NCBI GenBank assembly: GCA_020352515.1
Contig: CP070678.1
Location: 30,308-77,611 of the forward strand
DNA from: Phycisphaerales bacterium
Lineage (GTDB): Bacteria > Planctomycetota > Phycisphaerae > Sedimentisphaerales > Anaerobacaceae
Direction: 5' to 3'
Length of the DNA: 47,304 nt
In this document: piece after piece, positions 1-8,054 of the stretch
Layout of the letters: every line of letters starts with the position of its first letter
Numbering within the stretch: the stretch's first letter is position 1
The notes under the pieces: model-generated
Seen by the model: only the letters and a program-made list of their open reading frames with translations
Told to the model about the DNA's origin: nothing
Database searches by the model: none
Translations under genes and position numbers: made by a program

Positions 1-87
1 GAGCAGTATCGGCTTGAGCACGTCGTAGAACGCATCGGCCTGCCTGAGCTTGGCCACAATCTGGGGTCCGGTGTGTTTCTTCTTCAT
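1..87 (-). CDS. IS3-type transposase OrfA, N-terminal fragment (runs off window)
   Basis: The minus strand reads MKKKHTGPQIVAKLRQADA from an ATG at 87, then a further ten residues to the window edge. This matches the usual start of IS3/IS911-type OrfA proteins (HTH_Tnp_1 family), which bind the element ends. A ribosome site (AAAGGG) lies about 9 bases before the ATG. Only 29 codons are visible. The residues after QADA do not follow the usual OrfA pattern, so the copy may be degraded. It sits beside a recombinase module, consistent with a mobile or accessory edge. Confidence 0.6.
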   Translation of the reverse strand, partial: MKKKHTGPQIVAKLRQADAFYDVLKPILL

Positions 88-570
88 CAGATAACCCTTT
101 CAAAAACATACATCTATTGTCGGTTATCCTCTCATGAAGACTGGACCAGTTTTCGGGGAGCAGGCCAATTCGACTTGCTCCAGTTCCGGTGCCGCTTGTA
201 TCGCCGTTTTTGCGCCGGAAAAGAGGTTTGACGGAAAGCGGACACATAGCGGACACGGACGCTGTGTCCGCTCCGGCCGGTTCGCCTTTGACATTCGCTG
301 AAAAACGCGGATTGGCCTATTCACCGCATACAACGCAAATACAGGACTTACGACCGTCGTTCGTTGATTACTTTTCGCTGTTGCGGGGCGTTGCGGGTCC
401 TTCCTGGGCAAGCCCCGGCCCCGCAGTTCGGGCTGGCGCGCAAGAACAATTTTTTCTCAGGAAAAAGGCGTGTCCGTCCGCTGCAAAACAGGGTGACTCG
501 CGTGGAGTACTTTCGAGCGACGCCCGGCAAAGTCCAAAGGGTAAATCACTATACATAGAAAGGGGCAGAA
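88..570. other. Gene-free interval with a short inverted repeat
   Basis: No convincing gene is seen; the open frames here are short and lack family features. The only structure noted is a perfect 9-base inverted repeat, AGCGGACAC at 248-256 and GTGTCCGCT at 264-272, with a 7-base loop. GCGGACAC also occurs as a direct repeat at 239-246. It could be an operator or recombinase arm site for the element that follows, but nothing proves this. Confidence 0.4.
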
Positions 571-1107
571 ATGATAAAGAACAGTAGAAAAGACAGAGTG
601 GAGTGCATCAGCCGCCTGAGAGATATACCTGAGATGGTCGTTGAGAAGATCAGGCGGGCTGGCTTTGACCTCGAGGCAGTCATACGAGCAGGATGTTCTG
701 CGATTGGCGCACAGCTTGCTAACCCGACAGATACGCCGGATGTGAGCGAGTTGAAGCGTGGACAGTTAGGCTTAAAACGGGAAGACATTTTTTCGGACCA
801 AAGGAGTGCTGCCGATGCTGCTGGGGTGAGTACACGCACACTTCGAAGATGGCAAAAAGAAGGGATGCCCAGGCCGGATGGCGTGTATTGTCTTCCGATT
901 CTTCGGGCGTGTAAAGAGTACAATGGGGCATTTGGAAAAAAAATGGCATGGAGTTTCATTCGGACAAACGAGCTCTGGAGGCTGCTCAACCAACGGTTGG
1001 GTGAAATGGTGGAGCAACTGAGCGAATGGACCGGGTTGACAGAGAGAGGCCAAAAAGTATTGCGCACTTTAGGAAGTGGACAAACGGGCCGAGTGGGAAA
1101 AGCGTGA
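571..1107 (+). CDS. HTH DNA-binding protein, possible excisionase/regulator of the recombinase
   Basis: This 178-residue protein has a MerR/excisionase-like helix-turn-helix around residues 86-105 (ADAAGVSTRTLRRWQKEGMP), followed by a short stretch where such proteins read the wing. No enzyme domain is visible. The start is supported by an AGGGGC ribosome site 5-6 bases before the ATG. It lies just upstream of a tyrosine recombinase gene in the same direction with a small overlapping ORF between, the usual place for a recombination directionality factor. The role is inferred from position and the HTH alone. Much of the C-terminal half is not recognisable. Confidence 0.6.
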   Translation: MIKNSRKDRVECISRLRDIPEMVVEKIRRAGFDLEAVIRAGCSAIGAQLANPTDTPDVSELKRGQLGLKREDIFSDQRSAADAAGVSTRTLRRWQKEGMPRPDGVYCLPILRACKEYNGAFGKKMAWSFIRTNELWRLLNQRLGEMVEQLSEWTGLTERGQKVLRTLGSGQTGRVGKA

Positions 1108-1213
1108 CAAGTTGTGGATGAGATGTTACAGACAGTACAAGGAACAGCCGGGCCACGGGCAATTTGGTACAACGAATGGCGGCTCGAGCCTGGGCAAGAC
1201 GAAGGGAAGGTGA
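1076..1213 (+). CDS. Possible small charged protein overlapping the HTH gene
   Basis: A 45-codon frame starts with GTG at 1076, overlaps the last 32 bases of the HTH gene and ends with TGA three bases before the recombinase ATG at 1217. The product begins VDKRAEWEKRDKLWMRCYRQY and is rich in charged and aromatic residues, more protein-like than the other frames here. AGGA precedes the GTG closely, which is a poor ribosome-site spacing. The stop-start proximity suggests translational coupling to the recombinase. It may also be chance, since it is short and matches no family I know. Confidence 0.3.
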   Translation: MDKRAEWEKRDKLWMRCYRQYKEQPGHGQFGTTNGGSSLGKTKGR

Positions 1214-1216
1214 GCC

Positions 1217-2686
1217 ATGCGACTGTTCAGACCAACGTATAGGGACAGGAAGTCCGGCAGTACGAAGCAAGTAAGGAAGTGGTGGATTGAACTGAGGGAT
1301 CATTTGCATACTGTCCGCCGTTTCCCCGGCTTCGCCGACAAGGCACAGTCCGAGACCCTCGGCAGGAAGATAGAGCAGCTCGTGGGTTGCAGAATCGCCG
1401 GGCAACAGCCGGACCCGCACCTATCCCGCTGGCTTGAGGGCGTGCCTGAGCGGCTCAGGAACCGCCTTGTCAGCACGGGTTTGATAGACCGGACGCGGGC
1501 AGCTGCGGGCAGGCCGTTGACGGAGCATTTGAGCGATTACGTGCGGTCGCTGCTTGCGAAGGGCGACACGCCGAAATACGCTCGGCAGACCGCGGCGATC
1601 TTGAGGCGGGTCTTTGAAGCGTGCAGATTCAACACGTGGAGCGATATTTCAGCGAGCACGTTGCAGGGGCACCTTGCTGATCTCCAATGCAGAGGAACAA
1701 GCGCGCGAACGTTCAATTGCAGCCTAAAGGCTGTCAAGGGGTTCTGTGCATGGATGGTTAGGGATAGAAGAGCAAGCGATTCGCCCATTGCACATTTGCA
1801 GACCATCAATGAGCGACTAGACCGTCGACGAGAGCGGAGGGCGCTCGAGGTAGATGAGTTGAGGCGTCTATTGGCAGCGACGCGGGCGGCACCGGAGCGA
1901 TTTGGAATGACAGGACCTCAGCGGGCCTTGCTATATCGTCTGGCCACAGAAACCGGTCTCAGGGCATCAGAGCTTCGAAGTCTGACAGCAGGGTCCTTTG
2001 ATCCTTGCAAGGGTATGATCGTGGTTCAGGCGGCCTATAGCAAGCGCAGACGCCAAGACGAGCTACCGCTCCGGCCGGACACTGCCGCGGAAATAGGAGC
2101 GTTCATGGCTGGCAAGCTACCGACCGCTATAGCTTTCAACGTACCGGAGAAAACGGCCAAGATGCTACGGGCCGATTTGGCCGATGCCGGGATACCGTAT
2201 GTGGATGAGGCGGGACGCTATGCCGACTTCCACAGCCTACGGCACACGACGGGAAGCCTGTTGGCAGCGAGCAAAGCCCACCCTAAAGTCATACAGTCAA
2301 TTATGAGACACAGTGACATCAACCTAACGATGTCTCGTTACACACATGTTTTCAGAGGCCAGGAGTCGGAGGCTCTTGCCGGCTTGCCGGACCTCTCCTC
2401 GCCAGGCGGTCAACAGCATAGACTATCGGCAACCGGAACAGACGGTAAGGGCGACTTGGCGTCAAACTTGGCGCGCAAGCCCGGACAACTGCGAACAAGT
2501 ACGGACGGCGACGGACAGACCGGCCCCGTCAAAGGGGGCAAAAACGCGGTTTTCAATGGGCGATGCAGGAATCGAACCTGCGACCCGCTGATTAAGAGTC
2601 AGCTGCTCTGCCTGGCTGAGCTAATCGCCCTGAAAGCAACGGTGGGGCGGGCTGTGGGGCGGCCGCATCGCGCCGGCTATGAATAA
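1217..2686 (+). CDS. Tyrosine recombinase (phage-type integrase)
   Basis: Site-specific recombinase of the lambda-integrase family, 489 codons. An N-terminal SAM-like/core-binding domain spans about residues 100-190 and the catalytic domain about 208-385. The catalytic set is visible: Arg249 (TGLRASEL), Lys276, His339 and Arg342 (FHSLRHTTG), His365 (MRHSDINLT) and nucleophile Tyr375 (SRYTH). The ATG has a GGGAAGG ribosome site. The last ~40 codons are a translation of the tRNA-Lys gene on the opposite strand, so the true integrase homology ends near 2400. The location fits an element integrated at the 3' end of the tRNA, with this gene at the element boundary. Confidence 0.9.
   Translation: MRLFRPTYRDRKSGSTKQVRKWWIELRDHLHTVRRFPGFADKAQSETLGRKIEQLVGCRIAGQQPDPHLSRWLEGVPERLRNRLVSTGLIDRTRAAAGRPLTEHLSDYVRSLLAKGDTPKYARQTAAILRRVFEACRFNTWSDISASTLQGHLADLQCRGTSARTFNCSLKAVKGFCAWMVRDRRASDSPIAHLQTINERLDRRRERRALEVDELRRLLAATRAAPERFGMTGPQRALLYRLATETGLRASELRSLTAGSFDPCKGMIVVQAAYSKRRRQDELPLRPDTAAEIGAFMAGKLPTAIAFNVPEKTAKMLRADLADAGIPYVDEAGRYADFHSLRHTTGSLLAASKAHPKVIQSIMRHSDINLTMSRYTHVFRGQESEALAGLPDLSSPGGQQHRLSATGTDGKGDLASNLARKPGQLRTSTDGDGQTGPVKGGKNAVFNGRCRNRTCDPLIKSQLLCLAELIALKATVGRAVGRPHRAGYE
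2557..2630 (-). tRNA. tRNA-Lys (anticodon CUU)
   Basis: The minus strand folds as a complete cloverleaf of 74 bases. The acceptor stem is GGGCGAT/ATCGCCC with discriminator A, the D arm contains AGCTCAGC, the anticodon loop is CTCTTAA with CTT at the decoding position, and the T arm has GGTTCGATTCC. The CCA end is not encoded. Its 3' end faces the recombinase gene, whose reading frame runs antisense through the whole tRNA. It is therefore the probable attachment site of the element. Confidence 0.95.
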
Positions 2687-3226
2687 GCGCGACCATTTTG
2701 GCAACCTTGTCGCAGCCCTGCTCCACGCAAAGGCTCAGTGTACAGGCGGAAGTGGCGAGCTGCAAGGAAATTTGCGACAGATTGCAGGCGCAACACTGAT
2801 ACGCTGCAGGACAACGCAGCAGCACGGCTTGGGGCTGGATGGTCATGGAAGTGTATTCGTTGGCCCCGCATCTTTGGGGGGGCTGGGATGAGCGCATCGG
2901 TCCCATAACATGGGCTGGTATGGTTATGAGACCAACGTTTCGGTGGATATATGGCGCAAATGGAATGCGTTTGGAGTGCTTTGATTGCACGGTCTTTGCG
3001 ATTCGGACCCCTGTTGAGTTTTCGGCCGCTTGTGAGTTTTGGTGGGTTCGTAGCGGCCAGGAGGGTATGCGCTCTGAGGCAGGCCCCATAAAGCGTTCTC
3101 CGCCGGGTTGCTGTGTCCAGTCAGGGGGCCGGAAGGGTCGTTCCGGGCCGCTTCGGCCACTTGAAGAAGACGGATGGGGCCGCCTTTGCGGGGACGGTCC
3201 TGCGTATCGTCACCGTCTAAAGGCGA
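2631..3226. other. Gene-free interval between tRNA-Lys and the export gene
   Basis: About 600 bases without a gene I can support. Frames on both strands are open for up to ~140 codons, but they show no ribosome site and no recognisable domain, and their composition (Trp, Arg, Gly rich) is that of chance frames in GC-rich DNA. The tRNA promoter should lie at the left edge on the minus strand; I could not identify it confidently. Confidence 0.4.
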
Positions 3227-3254
3227 TTGGCGCGAACAGAGCGTTGATTATAAT
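3227..3254 (+). promoter_or_regulatory. Candidate sigma-70-type promoter for the Wza-like gene
   Basis: TTGGCG at 3227-3232 and a perfect TATAAT at 3249-3254 are separated by 16 bases. The start codon of the export lipoprotein gene is about 80 bases downstream. Based on sequence match only. Confidence 0.5.
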
Positions 3255-3335
3255 GTAGACAAATTTGCAGTCTGATTTGGAGCAAGCCGATATAACGAAG
3301 TAACTTGCAAGGCCCAGGAGTAAAGGAGAACTGAA

Positions 3336-4100
3336 ATGGGACATTCAAGAACGGTGTTGGTTGTGCTTTTGTCTCTGATAGCGGTGGGGATGGCCGGTTG
3401 TTTTGCGTCGAAGCCCGGAGACATTGAGGCGTTTCTAAAGCCTGAAAAAGCGGACGTGACGGGCAAGGACTACGTACTGCAGCCGCCCGACCAGATCGAG
3501 GTATATTCGCTCAGGGTTCCTGAAATAAACCTTCAACGTCAACAGATTCGTCCGGACGGCAAGGTAAGCTTTCAGGCGCTGGGTGAAGTAGAGGCGGCGG
3601 GCAAAACCCTCTCCCAGCTTACAAAAGATTTGGAGGCCAGGGCGGCGAAGCGCTACAAGCTCGCCGATGAGAATCCTATTGACATCCACGTTGTGAGATT
3701 TGAGAGCAAGTGGTACTACGTTCTGGGGCAAGTGCACTTGGAGGGTCCCAAGCTCTGGACCGGGCGAGACTCCGTATTGTCGGCTCTCGCCGAGGCGCGT
3801 CTCAATCCGATGGCCTGGAAGCAGCAGATTCAGGTTATAAGGCCTTCACCGCAAGAGAGTGTCAGGCCGAGGATATTTCAGCTCGACCTTGAACGCATGA
3901 TGGTTTACGGAGATACGAGCAAGAACGTCTTATTGCGGGCCGGTGACATCGTGTATGTGCCACCAACCCCGCTTGCTTCCGTGGGATTGCTAATCGAGGA
4001 GTTCACGCGGCCGATCGGAAGGGCGTTTTCCACGGTCACAATCGTGCAGCGGGCATCGGTGGGCGGCGGAGGAGGATATGGCGGAACCGGCGGCTTTTAG
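3336..4100 (+). CDS. Polysaccharide export lipoprotein, Wza family
   Basis: A 254-residue outer-membrane export protein of the Wza/polysaccharide biosynthesis-export family, which forms the exit channel for EPS. A signal peptide ends in a lipobox-like MAGC, placing the lipidated Cys at 22. A Poly_export domain follows at about residues 45-120 (DYVLQPPDQIEVYSL; RPDGKVSFQALGEV), then an SLBB-like segment to about residue 215 (VLGQV, GDIVYVPPTP). The tail is a short Gly-rich stretch. The ATG follows an AAAGGAG ribosome site. It is followed by two same-strand genes and probably serves the EPS operon encoded further along on the other strand. Confidence 0.88.
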   Translation: MGHSRTVLVVLLSLIAVGMAGCFASKPGDIEAFLKPEKADVTGKDYVLQPPDQIEVYSLRVPEINLQRQQIRPDGKVSFQALGEVEAAGKTLSQLTKDLEARAAKRYKLADENPIDIHVVRFESKWYYVLGQVHLEGPKLWTGRDSVLSALAEARLNPMAWKQQIQVIRPSPQESVRPRIFQLDLERMMVYGDTSKNVLLRAGDIVYVPPTPLASVGLLIEEFTRPIGRAFSTVTIVQRASVGGGGGYGGTGGF

Positions 4101-4158
4101 GGTTTGCGCTTAGGCCGCAGGACGTATTTCGGGGGCAGTATTTCCGAGTAGGGTTACT

Positions 4159-4992
4159 ATGTTCAGACGAAGGGCGATGAGAGCGGTTCATCTGCTCAGC
4201 ACGGCTTGGTTCGCGGCGTGCGTGGGTTATATCCTGGTGCTGGCGCTGCGCCAGGCGGGGGTCCACTGGTGGATTTTGTTCTCTCTGTCAGGCCACGGTG
4301 TTCTGATTGTCTCGTTGTTGATCAGCCTGTACCTGTTTGCAATCTTCCGTGGCGTCAGCGGCAGTCAGAAAGTAGAGTCGGAGCACCCGCTGACCAGCGC
4401 CGGCTACTACACGGTTTTTTATGTTACGGCGCCTGCTCTGGGCGGTCTTGCCGGCTGCCTCGGTATGATGGGAGTGGTGGGAAGTGTGAGCCAGTTTCTG
4501 CTGGGGGTGGCTTTGGGGACTTTGAGCGCTACGTTTTTTGTGTGGGTCATCGTTGATCCGGTAACCGGGCTGCTTGAGACGATGCTGCACCCCGGAAGCC
4601 GGCGGAACCGTGCCGACCGGCTGGCAAGGTTGAAGGCGGAACGCGAAGAGCAGCAGGAGGGTCGAGAGCGTTTTTTAGCGGATGTGCTGGAGAGGGAGGA
4701 AGGCAATTTGCACCGCTGGCGACAGGCGCTTAAGCCGGAGGCGGAGAAGCTGGCAGGGCTTTTGACGAGTGAAGGAGTGGAATTTGAACGGGCCGAGCGA
4801 GAAGCGGTCGACGTGGGGGTAAGCGCCTGGCAGATCGGGGGTCTGGGCTGTATGCGAGAGCTGCGCAAGATGACGACGGTGATATGCCGTAAGAGGAGTC
4901 CCGGCGGCACATTTGTGGACTATATACCTTTCTGGTGGGATGGGATCGGGACCTGGCAGAGTCCCGGGCTCCGCGAGGTGGCCGGCGCCTGA
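4159..4992 (+). CDS. Unknown inner-membrane protein with coiled-coil tail
   Basis: 277 residues, not a family I recognise. The N-terminal half has about four hydrophobic segments (roughly residues 10-30, 38-62, 84-105 and 108-136). A highly charged, probably coiled-coil region rich in Arg/Glu covers about 145-205. The last 70 residues contain two Cys (GCMREL; VICRKR) and an aromatic WWDGIGTW patch. The gene follows the Wza-like gene by 58 bases on the same strand, with only a weak ribosome site (AGGG). Position suggests an accessory role in EPS export or its control, but the sequence gives no direct function. Confidence 0.7.
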   Translation: MFRRRAMRAVHLLSTAWFAACVGYILVLALRQAGVHWWILFSLSGHGVLIVSLLISLYLFAIFRGVSGSQKVESEHPLTSAGYYTVFYVTAPALGGLAGCLGMMGVVGSVSQFLLGVALGTLSATFFVWVIVDPVTGLLETMLHPGSRRNRADRLARLKAEREEQQEGRERFLADVLEREEGNLHRWRQALKPEAEKLAGLLTSEGVEFERAEREAVDVGVSAWQIGGLGCMRELRKMTTVICRKRSPGGTFVDYIPFWWDGIGTWQSPGLREVAGA

Positions 4993-5037
4993 TATTCCGA
5001 AAGGCAAGCAATACATTAGCGACAAGGAGAGAGGGTG

Positions 5038-6390
5038 ATGACTGAGAGGAGGCATGTGGTGAGGGTGGTTCTGGCGGCGATTCTCGTGATGTCGACGTCG
5101 GCGGTCGGCGAGATAATATACGTAGATTCAAGAAGTGTGTACGATCCGGGCAGCGGTAGTGAGGCGGAGCCGTTCTTGAGGATTCAGGATGCGCTCAGCG
5201 CGGCGGCTGGGGGCGATATAGTCGAGATACGGCCCGGGACCTACACCGGGGCGGGCAATCACGACCTGGACACGGGGGGCAAGAGTGTGACGATACGCAG
5301 CATCGACGGGGCCGATCAGGCAGTCGTGACGAACACCGTTGTTGATGCCGGCGGCGCCGGACGCGTGTTCTGCTTCCAAAGCGGCGAGGACGCCAACTGC
5401 ACGGTGCTCGGCTTGACCATGCAGAACGGGAGCAGCGGCTTCGGCGGCGGGCTGCTCTGCCGCGAGAGCAGCCCGACGTTCATTAACTGTGTCATTCAGG
5501 ACAACTCGGCGATAGCCTACGGCGGGGGGGTGTTCTGCTGGACCAGCGATGCCAAGTTCATTCGGTGCACCGTGCGCGGCAACTGCTCCGATGCGGGCGG
5601 CGGCATCGAGTGCTGGTCGGGAGAGCCTGAGATAGTGAACTGCCTGATCTACAGGAACGTGGCGACCGGAGGTGACGCCGGCGGCGGGGGGGTAGATTGC
5701 TACGATTCGGGCAACGCCATATTGCGAAACTGCACGGTTGCGGGAAACTCGGCCCCGGCGGGCGCCGGCGGCGGATTGCTGTGTGTCGGCAGCAGTGCAA
5801 CGGTTGACAATTGTATCTTCTGGGCCAACAACGCGGGCCAGGGCTCACAGCTCGGCGTGCCGTCGTGGTTTGGGATACCCGCCGCTGTTGCGGTGAGCTA
5901 CAGTGATCTGCAGGGCGGTCTGCCCGCGGTCCTGGTTGGGCCGAAAAGTGCCGTGAGCTGGGGCATCGGAAATATTGATTCGGCCCCTCGTTTTGCCGCA
6001 TTTGACCCGAACGGAGAGGCTTGCGACTGGGACTTTCACCTGCAGAGTGTTTACGGATGCTGGGACCCGAATTCCTGCCGGTGGGTGGCGGACGGCAACA
6101 GGAGCCCTTGCATTGACGCGGGAGACCCTAATTCGGACTGGACGGGCGAGGTCTGGCCCAACGGCAAACGGATAAACGCCGGAGCGTACGGGGGAACGGC
6201 CGAGGCGAGCCTCAGCGGGAACGCGGGCGATTTCGACATGAACGGATGGGTTGACTTCGAGGATTTCTGTGAGATGGCGAATAGCTGGCGGAGCAAAGAG
6301 AATGTGGTCGAGGATTTGAACGGCGACGGGGTGGTCGGTCCGGCCGACCTTGGCCTGTTCGCGGGCAACTGGCTTTGGCGCCGCGAGTAG
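5038..6390 (+). CDS. Secreted right-handed beta-helix protein with dockerin-like C terminus
   Basis: About 450 residues. A signal peptide (VVRVVLAAILVMSTSAVGE) is followed by the opening IIYVDS and a parallel beta-helix built from repeated Gly-Gly/Cys/Asn rungs (GGGLLC, GGGVFC, GGGIEC, GGGVDC, GGGLLC). The last ~60 residues hold two EF-hand-like calcium loops (DFDMNGWVDFEDF and DLNGDGVVGPADL), the dockerin-type pair common in planctomycete surface proteins. I chose ATG 5038 over the GTG three bases earlier because it sits better behind GGAGAGAGG. Probably an extracellular carbohydrate-binding or surface-anchored protein; no catalytic residues are assigned. Confidence 0.85.
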   Translation: MTERRHVVRVVLAAILVMSTSAVGEIIYVDSRSVYDPGSGSEAEPFLRIQDALSAAAGGDIVEIRPGTYTGAGNHDLDTGGKSVTIRSIDGADQAVVTNTVVDAGGAGRVFCFQSGEDANCTVLGLTMQNGSSGFGGGLLCRESSPTFINCVIQDNSAIAYGGGVFCWTSDAKFIRCTVRGNCSDAGGGIECWSGEPEIVNCLIYRNVATGGDAGGGGVDCYDSGNAILRNCTVAGNSAPAGAGGGLLCVGSSATVDNCIFWANNAGQGSQLGVPSWFGIPAAVAVSYSDLQGGLPAVLVGPKSAVSWGIGNIDSAPRFAAFDPNGEACDWDFHLQSVYGCWDPNSCRWVADGNRSPCIDAGDPNSDWTGEVWPNGKRINAGAYGGTAEASLSGNAGDFDMNGWVDFEDFCEMANSWRSKENVVEDLNGDGVVGPADLGLFAGNWLWRRE

Positions 6391-6413
6391 AAGTTTCTTA
6401 TCCGGTAACCAAA

Positions 6414-6443
6414 AAAGGGCGAAGCCGGGTGACTTCGCCCTTT
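6414..6443. terminator. Bidirectional intrinsic terminator
   Basis: An 11-base-pair perfect stem, AAAGGGCGAAG (6414-6424) with CTTCGCCCTTT (6433-6443) and an 8-base loop, lies between converging genes. An A run precedes it and T-rich DNA follows, so it can stop transcription both from the beta-helix gene (plus) and from the PEP-CTERM gene ending at 6482 (minus). Confidence 0.85.
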
Positions 6444-6481
6444 ATAGCTATAATCCATTACAGCCGGTTATCACTCCTGCC

Positions 6482-7147
6482 TCACAGTGTTCTTCTGTTT
6501 CTAAGCCAGCCGACCAGTCCGACGCCGATTCCGCCGAGCAAGAAAGCGCCCGGGGCGGGAATGGGCTGTGTGACGACACGAATCCAGTCGCCCGGTTCTG
6601 TAACGTACATGCCTACGCCGATCGAAAGCGTGTTGCCGCTTATAGCGTAGCCGTCGTTGGACGGTCCGGGACCGGAGTTGCCCTCCAGGCCGCGCGCGCT
6701 GAACGGCGCCGCCGGATAAATAGTACCCGGCGCACCGAGGATAGGGGAGCTGGCGACCTCAAGGGAGCCGTTTGTGTCGGACATAACTCCGAGTATGGCC
6801 CCGTCGAAGGTCCATTGTACGTTGAAGTGGCTGTTGGCTTGAGTGTTATTTCCGGGTCCCGTGTTGAGAAAGATCATGTGACTGTCGACCAGAGTGCCTG
6901 CGGGTATGATCCCGCCGCCATCGATGGAGATATTTGCCGGCAGTATCACACGCTGCCGCTCGTTGAATCCTTCCATCCCGGTGTTATACGCCGCATCGTC
7001 TCTAACGTCAGGAGGGGCGGTAATAATCGCCGGCGGTGAGCCGAGCGCACTGTTAGGCCCGGAAACGCTTATTATATTCGCATTAGCCTGTCCCGCGATG
7101 ACCAGCAGCACGGATAATGCGCCCAAAAGCAAAAAGCCTCTTTTCAT
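6482..7147 (-). CDS. PEP-CTERM-type secreted protein
   Basis: 221 residues from the ATG at 7147, which has AGGAGG 6 bases upstream; an in-frame codon 11 residues earlier is less likely. A signal peptide (MKRGFLLLGALSVLLVIAG, cleavage after ANA) leads into a beta-rich domain of unknown function with NGS/NNT-rich loops. The C terminus has the sorting signal: PAPGA, a hydrophobic helix ending GLVGWL, then RNRRTL. Exosortases cleave such signals at the PxP motif in the membrane. It is the last gene of the minus-strand substrate array and ends at the shared terminator. Confidence 0.85.
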   Translation of the reverse strand: MKRGFLLLGALSVLLVIAGQANANIISVSGPNSALGSPPAIITAPPDVRDDAAYNTGMEGFNERQRVILPANISIDGGGIIPAGTLVDSHMIFLNTGPGNNTQANSHFNVQWTFDGAILGVMSDTNGSLEVASSPILGAPGTIYPAAPFSARGLEGNSGPGPSNDGYAISGNTLSIGVGMYVTEPGDWIRVVTQPIPAPGAFLLGGIGVGLVGWLRNRRTL

Positions 7148-7182
7148 TTCTGTCCTCCTGAAATGGCCGTGAGGACTCAAAG

Positions 7183-7213
7183 AAAGGGCAGCGACAGCCT
7201 CTCGCTGCCCTTT
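7183..7213 (-). terminator. Intrinsic terminator after the PEP-CTERM gene 7271-7981
   Basis: A 12-base-pair perfect stem, AAAGGGCAGCGA (7183-7194) with TCGCTGCCCTTT (7202-7213) and a 7-base loop, is followed on the minus strand by TTTCTTT. It lies between the stop at 7271 and the next start at 7147, so these two neighbours are probably separate transcription units or attenuated. Confidence 0.8.
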
Positions 7214-7270
7214 TCAGCTTTTCCTGCAAAGTCTTATTCAACTTGAAAACTCACTTTGCACCATTGCATG

Positions 7271-7981
7271 TTACAGAGTTCTTCTTCGTCTGAACCAGCC
7301 AACAAGGGCCACACCGACACCACCCAGCAGAATCGCGCTGGGCGCTGGAATGAGGACGAATCCCTCACTCCATTCGCCGTCGGGCCCTATATTCTGGACG
7401 TGGAGGCCCACGCGCAGGTCGGTCAGAGTGTTCAAAGCCGTAATCGTATCGTAATACGTCTTTCCGCCGACCAGGCTAAGAACAATCTCCACGGACTCAC
7501 CGGGATCCACCCCATTCTTAGAGGGCGGCGGTACGCTGCTTGCGTTGAGGTCGGAGTCAAACGGGGGCGTCAATGTTCCGCCCCCCGGAAGATCAATAGG
7601 TGATCCTCCGGGCTCGAAATCGACCTGGTGCGCAGGATCGGGGTCATCTATAACGGCAAATATGCTGTCCAACAACGTGTCGGACGCATCATCGAAGTAG
7701 ATGTCCGCGATCGTGGAACGGTAGAGACCCAAAGACTGATTGGTCCAGGTGTTTCGGAACAAGAAGCTGACCTGGTTCTTTCCCGTTGCCGGGTCATAAC
7801 CGAAGTCAGAGACCGTTACGGACAACTGTGGGGCGACCTGCGCGGCCGCATTCAATACTGCCGGCGAGTCACCGGCCTCAACAATGTGCCTGAAGTTGTA
7901 CGTAGCGTTCCCAAGTGCAGCCCGGCCTGACAGAAGCAAGATCACTGCAACTAACCAAAATGGTAGTTTCAATAGTCTCAT
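7271..7981 (-). CDS. PEP-CTERM-type secreted protein
   Basis: 236 residues from ATG 7981, behind AGAGGTG; a GTG three codons upstream is an alternative. Signal peptide: RLLKLPFWLVAVILLLSG, followed by ALG. The mature domain is rich in Asp and beta-prone segments (VSVTVSDFGYD-like, FLFRNTWTNQSLGLY, IADIYFDD) and resembles exported adhesin-like beta-sandwich proteins, but I assign no family. The C-terminal signal is PAPSA, hydrophobic helix, GWFRRRRTL; Ser replaces the Gly found in the other members. Its own terminator follows at 7183-7213. Confidence 0.83.
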   Translation of the reverse strand: MRLLKLPFWLVAVILLLSGRAALGNATYNFRHIVEAGDSPAVLNAAAQVAPQLSVTVSDFGYDPATGKNQVSFLFRNTWTNQSLGLYRSTIADIYFDDASDTLLDSIFAVIDDPDPAHQVDFEPGGSPIDLPGGGTLTPPFDSDLNASSVPPPSKNGVDPGESVEIVLSLVGGKTYYDTITALNTLTDLRVGLHVQNIGPDGEWSEGFVLIPAPSAILLGGVGVALVGWFRRRRTL

Positions 7982-8054
7982 GGTATTCACCTCTTAAACG
8001 TCAAGGAGGTGGGAAGAGGCGCCATCTGTCGATGAAGCCCTTCCAACATCACAT

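Noticed and set aside
189..587. Open frame of 132 codons on the plus strand
   Set aside because: No ribosome site, no domain, and composition typical of chance frames; it overlaps the start of a better supported HTH gene.
2839..3258. Open frame of 139 codons between tRNA-Lys and the Wza-like gene
   Set aside because: No ribosome site or family features, Trp/Gly/Arg-rich chance composition, and it runs over the promoter of the next gene.
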